Assembly (NCBI RefSeq): GCF_048544455.1
Contig: NC_133530.1
Coordinates: 19,459,748-19,523,747 of the forward strand
Length of the DNA: 64,000 bases
Direction of reading: 5' to 3'
From: Silene latifolia
Taxonomy: Eukaryota > Streptophyta > Magnoliopsida > Caryophyllales > Caryophyllaceae
In this document: piece by piece, positions 34,076-43,071 of the stretch
Numbering within the stretch: position 1 is the stretch's first letter
Layout of the letters: every line of letters begins with the position of its first letter
Translations under genes and position numbers: made by a program
Notes under the pieces: generated by a model
Database searches by the model: none
Seen by the model: the letters and a program-made list of their open reading frames with translations, nothing else
What the model was told of the DNA's origin: nothing

Positions 34076-34365
34076 CCGATTCATGTCCATAAAATGTGAC
34101 TAAGTTTTTTATGATGGCTGCCACAGACCTACCGCAACCCTTCTCCTTTATCCGGGCTTGAGACCGGCAGTGAATGCCCGAAAACACTCACAGGCGGAGT
34201 TATAACTATAAAATATATATTTTATTAAATTTAAATGACATGTCCCATGTTCTAAATTTCATGGGATGCCGTGTCACGTGTCCATGTCCGTATCCGTTTT
34301 GGTGCAACCTAGTATACAAGTCCTTAAGTTGGAAATTGATTAGCTTTTTAATTTGCATTGTCCTA

Positions 34366-34592
34366 TATTATCACTACAAAACAATAATAACGCGTAAATA
34401 GTCTTATAATTTGACAAATACTCCACCCATCAATTCGTGTCATGTCGCTTAATAGGAATATTTATAATAGTTGGGCCTCAACTATTAATAGGAATATTTA
34501 TAATGGTTGAGGCCTCAACCATTATAAATATTCTCAACCATTATAAATATTCCTATTATTATCACTACAAAACAATAATAACGCGTAAATAG
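34366..34592. repeat. 35-bp direct repeats flanking a palindromic core
   Basis: ATCACTACAAAACAATAATA followed by ACGCGTAAATAG occurs at about 34370-34401 and again at about 34561-34592. Between them lie GGAATATTTATAATAGTTGG and a 40-bp perfect palindrome. Confidence 0.8.
34493..34532. repeat. Perfect 40-bp palindrome
   Basis: The 40 bases centred on GAGGCCTC equal their own reverse complement (arms AATATTTATAATGGTT). A further CTCAACCATTATAAATATTC copy follows at 34533. It could extrude as a cruciform or fold as RNA. Confidence 0.9.
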
Positions 34593-34670
34593 CCTTTTGT
34601 ATTGTTCTAGGCAATTTGTCATATAATCTGGTATATAGTTCGCCCGTTATAATTTAAGATGGATTATGTC

Positions 34671-34692
34671 ACCTGAGCAAGACATGTCACAA
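34671..34692 (+). promoter_or_regulatory. Conserved upstream motif, array copy 1
   Basis: ACCTGAGCAAGACATGT followed by CACAA. The same motif lies upstream of all four members of the tandem array (34671, 40214, 48070, 62928). Here it is 150 bases before the start codon. Confidence 0.5.
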
Positions 34693-34770
34693 GTAACAGC
34701 CATTTGTTATAACATGACAATAATAAGATTGCATATATAATTAAACTCAAAAAACCATTTATCAAAAAAC

Positions 34771-34821
<51 letters not shown>
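34771..34821. repeat. (AT)n microsatellite
   Basis: About 24 AT units, immediately upstream of the first array gene. It may have replaced the TATA region conserved in the other copies. Confidence 0.95.
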
Positions 34822-34823
<2 letters not shown>

Positions 34824-34841
34824 AATTATATATTTTCAATC

Positions 34842-36969
34842 ATGAACAATAATAATCCAATTACATACGTCAGTAGCTGGTGTGGTAGCTATGACGACGA
34901 CTCTTGTGATTCAATGGTCGACGAACCTCATCAAGACTACAACCCAGACCGAAATGGCAATAACTCTTGTGCTTCAATCGACGAATCCCAGAGTGTCTGT
35001 AACCAACCAAAAAATGAAGATCGCCACGGAGTAAGTTTGCGCCTAATTTCATGCAAAATTAAAGCATAATTATTTGTCCAAATTTGTGTTATAGGACGGT
35101 ACGTGGAATTATTTCTTTTACCCGCCTGAACCCGTAGATCCATTGATTTCAGAGAATAAAGAGTGGTAAGACAAAACTAGGTGTCGTAATATGCTAGAAT
35201 TAACCTATCAAATTAACAATTTATAAACCAAACTCAACTCTACACTATGCAATTAAGAATAGTAGTAAAGGGGAGTAAGAGTCGAACCCAAGAGAAGGTC
35301 TTTTAAGCTAAATACTTGAATTGTAAACTATTGACTACTAAAGACAAGATTATAAACAAACAATGGTTATTCACAATGACAAACAATAGAGAGACATGAA
35401 AAGGGGGTTTTTTGAGTTGATTGGTGACATGAAACAAAGTAAAATTTGCAATCTTAGTCTAACAAGCAATATAACAAACACTTGGTGAGTAAGATTATTC
35501 AATAATTAAGAGAAACTTGGTGCAATTCTTCCTTTGTAACCAACAATGGTAAAGTTCAACTCTTTAATAATTCTCCTCTTAATTTCTACCCAATACTTTC
35601 AAGTCAAGATGTTAACATACACAAATTAAACCATCTATGTATATTCTTCAAGTTTAACCAACAATTCATTAAACCATGAGTGCAAGTTAAGCATGAGCAT
35701 TAAAGTTATGCCAAGACAAGAAGCTAGGATCAATTCTCACAAGATTAAACCATACAAATGAGAAAAGACATGAAATTTCCTACTTATTGCATGAATCCTT
35801 TAAACCAAATCAACATACAACAAGCTTGCTCCAATTAATTCGAGATAGATTAAACCATTTCTCTAGAATTTGCATTAGTTGAACAAATATCAAGCATGGA
35901 TGGCCAACCCAAACATAAACTCATTCAACATGAAGATTAAGCATAAGGAAAGATCATTAGATAAATAAGAAGAGATTAAAAGAGTCTTACAATACCAAAG
36001 TTGGAGACTTTGGATGAATTACACCAAGAAGGGAAGGATTTAGCCTTCCATAGTCTTCAAAACCCAAAGAAATAAAGAAAGATTACAACTTTCAATGGAA
36101 ATTGTCTTCTAAATTATTACAAGCTTAAACCCCTAAGAATGAGATTAGATGAGATGATATGATGGTAGGTTATATGAATTAGGTCTTCAAACTCTCGGGT
36201 ATTTATAGGGCTTCACGAAAACCTAGAAAGATTTCCACTTAAGAAGCCCACAAAGAAGATTAGAAAACCCGTAAAAGAGCTGCAAGAGTTGCGCAACTCA
36301 CATTCTTGCTGCGCAAAAGTGCGCACTGCGCACTTTGTTTGCGCGAGGGCTATGCACTGAGCTCGCATTTTTGGACTTCTATTTTCCACGAGCTAGACCT
36401 CTTCAATTGCCTTCATTTCTTCTAGTCTTCATTCCTACTTCTCCCAACTGGTTTCCGGGTTACAAGTGATCCTCTTGTGCCTTGTCTTGACCTTTGAAAG
36501 GTGCTCTATTGCCGCTCGGGTTCCATGCATTAAGGATTGAGTGCCCAACCGAGTTAAAATGCACAAGTTACCACCACATAACCAATTGCCAAATGTTAGG
36601 AAAAGTGTACCAAAAGACCCATATTAAAAGACACGAGGGTAATAAAATCACCCTCTTAGACCGACACAATACATTACTATCAAAGAGCTAAAAGCTATGA
36701 ATAGGAGCTTGACAGCTGAAGTTGAAGTATTAAGATTTGTTCAGAAACGGTTAACTTCGGAGAATGATACATTGAGAGTTACTGTAAACAGCTTGACTTC
36801 GGAGAATGATGGTTTAAGGGTTACTGTAAAAAACTTGACTTCAGAGAATGATGAATTGAAATATCTGAACAAGGACTCGGCCGAAAGAGTCCGCCTGAGA
36901 GGGGAATACACATACTTTGTTCGAGAGAGTTCGCCTAAGCGTGGTAAGTTTGAAGGGCCGGTGTTTTAA
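34842..36969 (+). pseudogene. Array gene copy 1: acidic/coiled-coil protein, interrupted
   Basis: Unrecognised family. Exon 1 (34842-35030, 63 codons) is rich in Asn, Asp, Ser and Cys (CGSYDDDSCDSMVDEPHQDY). The intron is 64 bases (GTAAGT..TATAG), phase 0. Exon 2 starts at 35095 and is interrupted after codon GAG (35163) by a 1,519-bp LTR-type insertion with a 5-bp target duplication; coding resumes in frame at 36688 and ends at 36969. The host reading frame across the insertion site runs ISENKE then LKAMNRSL, matching ISDNKELKDMNKKL in copy 3. The C-terminal part is a predicted coiled coil with three in-frame 14-residue repeats of the LTSENDxL type. Without the insertion it would be about 179 residues. 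It is probably not functional now unless the insertion is removed by splicing. Confidence 0.7.
35164..36682 (-). repeat. Solo-LTR-like insertion in array copy 1
   Basis: Begins TGGTAAGACAAAACTAGG and ends CATTACTATCA, with the 5-bp target duplication AAGAG (35159-35163 and 36683-36687). No gag or pol is present, so this is most simply a solo LTR left after recombination. The minus strand has CCCTATAAATACCCG near 36200, a possible LTR promoter, which suggests minus orientation. A patch of TGCGCA-rich sequence is at 36285-36360. Family not identified. Confidence 0.75.
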
Positions 36970-37334
36970 GAGCGGAACAGATACGGAATAAAGAAGGAAG
37001 CAAGAGTTGAGGCTACTAAGAGCCTAAGACAATTAGTCAATTAGTAATTGAAATTACAATCTATGTAATACAATTTTCTTTCTAATATACTTGTGTAAAT
37101 GGATTCTGTATAGACGTCAATGTAAAATAATTTTCGGTCATTTGTTTACATTTAGTGAGTATTCCTTCTATTTTCCTATTTGATTCTCACTTTCCATGTC
37201 TGATAATTTTAATTTTTCAAGCTGCTTCTTTTTCATTCCTTTTATGGCAAATAATTTAATCGAAGTTTTGTTACCAAACTACGTAATAAACTACTCCCTC
37301 AGTCCCTCTGTCCTAAACCTCTGTCATTTGTTTA

Positions 37335-37551
37335 TGTTAGGTGCAAACTCATGTTCCATATCGATAAAATAAAGATGGAAACTCATCTGTATAAGTATCC
37401 ACAAAATATAATAGTAAGAAAGCTTTTGGGAGAAGCCTAAGAGTAAATCCGTGAGGGCTTGGCCCCAAAGCGGACAATATCGTACTATTATGGATTACGA
37501 ACACATATGCAGCAGAGACCCAACACGAGATACTCACGCTTCCGCACAACA
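37335..37551 (+). repeat. TRIM-type solo LTR
   Basis: Begins TGTTAGGTGCAAACTC and ends TCCGCACAACA; perfect 5-bp target duplication GTTTA (37330-37334 and 37552-37556). Contains AAAGCGGACAATATCGTACT, a word common in plant miniature LTR elements. An inverted relative lies at 55145-55362. Confidence 0.8.
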
Positions 37552-37619
37552 GTTTACCTACCCATTTTGGGTGTCTTAGTTAATTGTTTACATTGCTATT
37601 TTGAGAATACTTTTGATGA

Positions 37620-37982
37620 GCAATTTGATCTTCCTTACTAAATTTTCGCAACGGGGACTTCTCTATCTCTTCATTTCTTAACCCACTCGGGCAAGTCGAT
37701 AATCTCAATATACTTCATATAAAAGCAGTTATTCTTGCTTGTGCGAGAAGTGACTGATTACTAATTAGTGATTACATCTTATAACTGCCATTTCTTTTTA
37801 ATACTCGTATTAATTAAGTCGGTTGTAAGATGTTGCAAATGAGAATTTGTGAAATAAAAGTCGTCCTTCTTCAAATAATTTCATAATATATCGACTTTCG
37901 GAGTAAAAACTACTAAAAGTCCTTAAGATAAGGGTGATGTGTCTTTTGCAAGGGTCCTATTTTTGTCACTAGGAAGAAATTA
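37620..37982 (+). promoter_or_regulatory. Duplicated upstream module of the gene array (copy 2)
   Basis: TTCGCAACGGGGACTTCTCT, TCGACTTTCGGAGTAA, GTGTCTTTTGCAAGGGTCCT and CTAGGAAGAAATTA also occur in order near 47150-47365, 47856-47890, 55665-55800 and 62745-62780. The module is part of the segment duplicated with the genes. In copy 2 it is cut at AAGAAATTA by a Mutator-like element. Confidence 0.55.
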
Positions 37983-38285
37983 GGAATATTCTACATGGTA
38001 CCCCTTAATTTTTTGACTTTACATGGTACCCCTACACTTGTTAAAACATGCATGATACTCCTAATTGTTGTCATTATCACTAAGTGTATCCCTAAACTTT
38101 ATTTTCCGTCAATTAAACTCAATTTCAGGCGTTAAGTGATTACTTAGACGTATAACCAACCTTGTCATTTATCATCACATGACATAAAGACTCTATTAGG
38201 CTAGATATCCATATTTGGACGTGATAATTTGGCAAAGAATCAAAAAAATTTCCGTCAAATTTTATTTACCCCATACAGGCATACA

Positions 38286-38419
38286 CAGTGGTGGAGCCAG
38301 GGAGGGGCTAACGTTTGAAAATTTCGAATTTTTTAGTTAAAATTTTCGAATATTTTTGAGGAACCCTTATAATATTACCGTTTCGCCCCCGCTGACTTAC
38401 ATTCCTGGCTTCGCCACTG
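38286..38419. mobile_element. Small hAT-like MITE
   Basis: Inverted termini CAGTGGTGGAGCCAGG and CCTGGCTTCGCCACTG. Imperfect 8-bp flanks GGCATACA/CCCATACA. It sits in the centre of the Mutator-like element. Similar CAGTGGCGG-type ends appear as remnants near 26930 and 42725. Confidence 0.65.
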
Positions 38420-38629
38420 CCCATACATATCAATAAATATTAGGATCGAGATGGATATTGAGTCTAATAGAGTCCTTATGTCATGAGATAATAAATGACA
38501 AGTTTGGTTACGCGTCCAAGTCATTACCTAACGCCTAAAACTAAGTTTAATTGATGCAAAATAAAGTTTAGGAGTAATAATAAGAACAATTAGGGATATT
38601 ATGTATGTTTTAAAAAGTATAGGGATAAC

Positions 38630-39788
38630 TCTAGGTTGCACGAAAACGGACACGGACACGGACACGGACACGACACGGACACGCGACACGGCACTTCAAA
38701 ATTTTCAGGACACGGACACGGCAAAAAAATATCAATATACATATTAAAATAAAGGGAATTTGAAGAACATTATAAGCAACATCTAAACTTTGGTCATTTA
38801 AACTTTTTAAAGCCACAAAATCGTAAAATGATAACCAATATTAATGTCTTATACGTTAAAATCAACATGTTTTAAAAGCTACAAATTTCCAAATTACAAA
38901 CCCAAATTTAAATAAGCATTCAAGTCTTACAAAATTTAATAAAAAGTATCAAAGGTTCCAAACTACAAACCCAAATTCGAGTCTTACAATACTATTCACC
39001 ATAGTCATCAAACCAAATATTTTCCGCAAAATATATTTAACATTAAAAGGCACCAGAAATAAGTTGGACCAACAATGCTCACCAAAAGCTAAAAAAAGGG
39101 AGTTCACGGATCATCCTTTGCACCATTGTAATTATTCATTAAACTTCTTTCAATAAGTGGGAATAACAACCCAGTTATTCGCTTTCGAAAATTATACCTA
39201 AATCAAACAAACCCTAGCTTCCGAAAAATCAACATTCTCCAAATTTAAAACCCCCAAATTTAATAACAACAAAAATAATAATCATTATAACGATTGATTT
39301 TGATTAATTTGATTATTTATAAACTTATTATTATGTGTAATATATATAGAGATTAATATAAAAATAAAATATAGATTGAGAAATTAGGAAAAAAATGAAA
39401 AAGCGAGCTACGTAGCGAGCAGAGGCTGACGGCGGGGAAGGGGAGGCTCACGGCGGCCGGACTGAGGCGAGGGGAGGCGGGAAGGCGTCACAATGCAAGA
39501 GAAGAAAAAGGATAAGTGAGATGTAAGAGGAAAATGGAAAAGTGAGATGTCGTGATAATTGATAAAGTGAGATTATGATTTCAAAGCTGCTTATTTGGTG
39601 TGTCCAGCGGACACGGGCCGTGTCCAACCATGTTGGACCGTGTCCGACACGTTTTCTTTTAACATAAAAACCGGGGACACGGTTTAAGGCGTGTCCAGAA
39701 CGTTTTCAGGCGTGTCCTACGAGTGTCGGTGTCCGATACGGTGTCCGACACGGGAACGCTCAAAACTAGGCGTGTCCGTGCAATCTAG
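38630..39788. mobile_element. hAT element with GGACACGG repeats
   Basis: Termini TCTAGGTTGCACG (left) and the inverted CTAGATTGCACG (right). Perfect 8-bp target duplication GGGATAAC (38622-38629 and 39789-39796). Ends are filled with GGACACGGACACGG and GTGTCCGACACG words; the middle is AT-rich without transposase. Same family as 30069-34312. Confidence 0.85.
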
Positions 39789-39858
39789 GGGATAACATAT
39801 AAAAAGTCAAAAAATTTGAGAGGTATCATGTAAAATATCCTAAGAAATTACACAAATT

Positions 39859-40030
39859 CTTACTTAAGACGGGCACTATCCGTCTTAAGTTGTAGACGGA
39901 TACCATTTTGTGAGACAAAATGTCCAAATAGAGGATAGTGGGAGGCACATGGGGGTGCCCCCACCTTGTCCCCCATATTTGTTTTGTGAGTGTAACTACC
40001 CGTCTCAAGATTCGACCCGTCTTAAGCAAG
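39859..40030. repeat. Small inverted-repeat element with CTTAAGACGGG ends
   Basis: CTTACTTAAGACGGG at the left and the inverted CTTGCTTAAGACGGG at the right. Compared with copy 3 (47884), this DNA is extra, inserted after AAGAAATTA beside the Mutator-like element; an AAATTA repeat flanks it. No coding. Confidence 0.55.
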
Positions 40031-40213
40031 ACCTACTCAAATTATAACGTGTGAACAGCCGATTAGATTGACAAATGCTCTTCCCAGTTCCCATGGAGAT
40101 GGCCATGAGGCCCATGACAATCTTTAAGCTATAAATATTCTCCTATATTTATTTCTTTTGTTATCTAGCTAGTATGGAAGACTTACCTGGCTCTTCCAAC
40201 AATAATGGAGGGG

Positions 40214-40235
40214 ACTTGAGGAAGACATGTAACAA
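40214..40235 (+). promoter_or_regulatory. Conserved upstream motif, array copy 2
   Basis: ACTTGAGGAAGACATGT followed by AACAA, preceded by the GGCTCTTCCAACAATAATGG block shared with copies 3 and 4. It is now about 970 bases from the gene because a Stowaway and a hAT element lie between. Confidence 0.5.
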
Positions 40236-40268
40236 CCATTTTCCGGATCGGTCAATAGTTATTTATTA

Positions 40269-40527
40269 CTCCCTCCATTCAACTCCAAATGGTAGTTATC
40301 TTTTTTGTACACTATTCACAAGTAAGAAAAATCTTCTCATTTCCTTCCAATATATAAGATAAAATATATTCATGTGGGATCTTGTTTTATTCGTCTTTAG
40401 AATTACATTTAAAATATCAAACTTTTATAATTTTTACAAATGTGTAACTAAAGATATTTACAGAGTAAAACTCGCGTTGACAAACGTGAAAAAGTGATAA
40501 GTACCATTTGGAGTTGAATGGAGGGAG
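40269..40527. mobile_element. Stowaway MITE
   Basis: Inverted termini CTCCCTCCATTCAACTCCAA with a perfect partner at the right, flanked by TA on both sides. 259 bp, AT-rich, no coding. It is absent from the matching place in copies 3 and 4, so it came after the gene duplications. Confidence 0.9.
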
Positions 40528-40563
40528 TATCTTTTATTTTACACAAAAACCAAAGAAATAACA

Positions 40564-41072
40564 TATGGCAAAAGCTGATCCGACCCGACCCGATCGAAAC
40601 CCGACCCGATACAACCTGAAAACTAGGTGACCCGAAATCGACCTGTCCTGACCTGGCTCGATAACCGATAGCGATCTTATTTTTTCCAACCTAAAACCGA
40701 CCCGATCCTTAACCCGATACTTTCTTAACCTGATGGATGACTCGATAATAAACTAGCATAATAATGGTTTAAGTAAAAACCAAATCGACATTCATCTTAA
40801 TCATTTTCACTTAAAACTACAATTAATATACCTACCGTTTGTTTGAACATAAAATTACCATCTGACAAGTTAATATATAAGATAATATATTAATACCCTC
40901 ACTCGACATTGACCTGCTAATGACCTGACGCGACTTCCCACCCGTTGATGACCTGACCTGAAGATGACCCGGCGTGAATCGAAGCGACCCGAGCCCGTCA
41001 TTGATCTAATAAAACCCAAACCTAATATGACCTGACCCGTAACCGACTCGAGTGAGCCGATTGCCACCTCTA
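40564..41072. mobile_element. hAT-type element rich in GACCCGA (promoter of copy 2)
   Basis: Left end ATGGCAAAAGCTGATCCGAC and right end, inverted, TAGAGGTGGCAATCGGC. The body has many CCGACCCGA words. Target duplication is not clean. A homologous element lies at the same place in copy 3 (48249-53245) but not in copy 4. Confidence 0.6.
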
Positions 41073-41149
41073 AACCCAAAATCAAAATAATTCACAATTG
41101 ACTGTGACTGGGAGAGTAATACACTAGTACATTATTTCGTCATCCCGCT

Positions 41150-41157
41150 TATAAAAA
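41150..41157 (+). promoter_or_regulatory. TATA box of array copy 2
   Basis: TATAAAAA in the context TCGTCATCCCGCTTATAAAA, conserved in copy 3 (53330) and copy 4 (63149). It lies only 37 bases before the first ATG, so the leader would be very short unless translation begins at the second ATG (41229). Confidence 0.65.
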
Positions 41158-41186
41158 GCCAAGTGAATAAGTGATAGGATATATTT

Positions 41187-41989
41187 ATGAAAAACCATAA
41201 CAAGAAACAATACCAGTATTACCAAAATATGAGCAATTATAGTCCAGGGCGAGCTAGCTATGAATCCGATGGTTCAGTGGATGAGTACCAGAAATCCTAT
41301 GGCTCTCAAGAAGAAGAGGAAGAAGAAGACTCGAACCTCCACGTAAGTTTCTATTAGAAAGCACCATATATACCACGAATTCACGATCACAGGATCATAT
41401 ATTAGACCTTCATTCCAATGAAACAACCCGAATTTGATGTTTACGAGTAAAATATGATACAAAGTTATTAGGACAAATTAATCGATTATGAAGCTAGACA
41501 AAGTAATTCTAGAGTTTATTTACAATAGAGAATACATGCGAAACTATTTACATGAACACAAAAAAGCGGATATTATCTACATATAATTCAGGCAAACAAC
41601 ATATTTAATTTTTCGGAAAATTCACGTGGTACTCTTGAGGTTTGCAACTTTGTACTTGGTACCCAATTGTAACCCAATTTGTGTTTCAGGGACGCGAGTA
41701 CAACATTGAAAGATATGCGCTACAACGACGTCAGCCTCCCGGTGAACTCATACTTCCATTGCTTTCGGAGAATAAGGCGCTAAGAGATATAAACAAGAAA
41801 TTGATATATAAGGCTTGTGCATTAAAAGTCATTCAGAAAAACTTAACTTCCGAGATTAATGAATTAACAGACGAATTAATAAACTTGTCTATGGATAACT
41901 GTGCATTGATTCGAATGAACGAGGAATTAAGAGAGTCCGCTAGAGGGGAGAATGCGAGACTTTTTTCAATCTTGGAGTCTATAGAGTAA
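41187..41989 (+). CDS. Array gene copy 2: small acidic/coiled-coil protein
   Basis: I do not recognise the family. Exon 1 is 41187-41342 (52 codons), exon 2 is 41690-41989; intron of 347 bases with GTAAGT and TTTCAG, phase 0; 151 residues in all. The N-terminal half is Tyr/Ser/Gly-rich (NYSPGRASYESDGS, EYQKSYGS) and ends in a Glu run. Exon 2 opens GREYNIERYALQRRQPPGEL and continues as an amphipathic helix with leucine heptads (LPLLSENKALRDINKKLIY, LTSEINELTDELINL, LIRMNEELRES), a likely coiled coil. No signal peptide, membrane segment or enzyme motif is visible. An alternative start at 41229 fits the TATA position and copy 4 better. Intact frame, splice sites and promoter suggest a live gene; self-association or partner binding through the coiled coil is inference. 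Confidence 0.72.
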
Positions 41990-42320
41990 AATTCCGCTTG
42001 AACAGAGAAACAGGGAACAAACAAAGAACTAAGCAAATGTAAAAGGGAGTTTGTTAATGGTGTTTTATATCCGTCTCAAGAATAAAACTAAAGTTGTTTT
42101 GATTTCCTATGATTAAAATTGCAACCTCTGTAATATGCAATTTCGTTATAATCGTTTGTGTAAACTTAGCTTGTACTCCCAACATCATATTTAGAATGTT
42201 ATACTTTGTACTATACTTTTGATTTTGGAATGTTTAAAGAAAAAGGGATAAAATAACAAAAGATGGACTCGATGTGAATAAAACAGTAAAAATGGAAGGG
42301 ATGAAGTATGTAAGAATATG

Positions 42321-42440
42321 AAGTTGAACTGAACTGAGTTGGAGTGAGCTGAACTGAATTAAATTGAGTTGGGGTGTGCTTAAGTGAATTGAATTGAGCT
42401 GGAGTGAGCTAAGATAAAGTGAGCTAAATGAGAGCTAAAA
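42321..42440. repeat. GAGCTGAACTGAATTGA-type minisatellite, downstream of copy 2
   Basis: Repeated words GAACTGAACTGAGTTGGAGT and GAGCTGAACTGAATTAAATT. The equivalent array follows copy 3 at 54541-54690, in longer form. Confidence 0.7.
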
Positions 42441-43071
42441 TTAAGCTTAAAAGAACAAGATCTTAGTTTATTTTAGTTCAATCTAAGTTATCTAACATCT
42501 GTCAAGTTTGAAAATTTGCGACATTCTTGACAACGACAGGCTTAACGAGTTCCAAAAGATGCGACGTTATCGGTCGAGTTGTATTTTGTTGAATTTTGAA
42601 GAGTTCGAAAAGAATAATGTTCTCTTCCGATTGAAGGGCTTGTGTTTTAGGAGAGAAACATATACGGAGTAATGAATGAACCAATTAAGGTTTGACAAAA
42701 TGTCTCAAATAGGGAGCCCCAAATTTAGTGGTGGAACAAAGGAGGGCTAGTAGAGACGCTCGGCCCCCTCCCCGCAGAAAATAGAAAAATTCGAAAATTT
42801 TAGTTAAATTTTAGAACTTTTCCACCCTAACGGGAACCCTGGCTCAGTGGCTCCTCACTGCGCAAATCAGGAGTCCCCGTGCATGAGCCGAGAGTAACTG
42901 AAAACAGGGCTGCGTAGGGCTAAGACCAAGATATAGTTGTACATTTCTTTTTTTTTTTTTTTTTAATTGCAATTGAAATCTCTATAATAGGGAGTACAAT
43001 TTTAATTCTAATATACGCGTACTTGTGTAAAAGGAATAAACGATATTGTGAAATAATACTCCGTATTCCCT
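42441..43071. other. Downstream region of copy 2, no gene
   Basis: Contains a decayed CAGTGG-type MITE (42725-42870) and a T-rich tract (42950). Sequence shared with the region downstream of copies 1 and 3. Confidence 0.4.

Larger units (their letters stand above)
30519..34200 (-). mobile_element. Full-length RTE-clade LINE
   Basis: Minus-strand non-LTR retrotransposon of 3,682 bp bounded by a perfect 19-bp target duplication, TATAACTATAAAATATATA (30500-30518 and 34201-34219). The 5' end carries the CCTTTATCCGGGCTTGAGAC region typical of plant RTE elements, then a tandem repeat. The 3' end reads GGGGTCGGCTGAC in reverse, near ATTAAGGCTCTGATG, again RTE-like. One long coding region fills the middle. 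It is inserted in the hAT element at 30069-34312. The perfect duplication and almost intact coding suggest a recent insertion. Confidence 0.9.
30069..34312. mobile_element. hAT element with GGACACG repeats, split by a LINE
   Basis: Termini TTAGGTTGCACGGACAC (left) and the inverted TTTTGGTGCAACCTAG (right) are flanked by a perfect 8-bp target duplication TATACAAG (30061-30068 and 34313-34320). Subterminal GTGTCGGACACTCGTGTC-like words match the element at 38630-39788, so they are one family. A 3.7-kb RTE LINE sits inside; the hAT itself is about 540 bp and has no transposase. Confidence 0.85.
37983..39841. mobile_element. Mutator-like element with long inverted repeats, two nested insertions
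   Basis: Left end GGAATATTCTACATGGTACC and right end (inverted) GGATATTTTACATGATACC begin inverted repeats of about 270 bp. A perfect 9-bp target duplication AAGAAATTA (37974-37982 and 39842-39850) is diagnostic for Mutator-like elements, and the uninterrupted target is seen at 47880. No transposase. A 134-bp hAT-like MITE (38286-38419) and a 1.16-kb hAT element (38630-39788, inside the right inverted repeat) inserted later. Confidence 0.85.
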
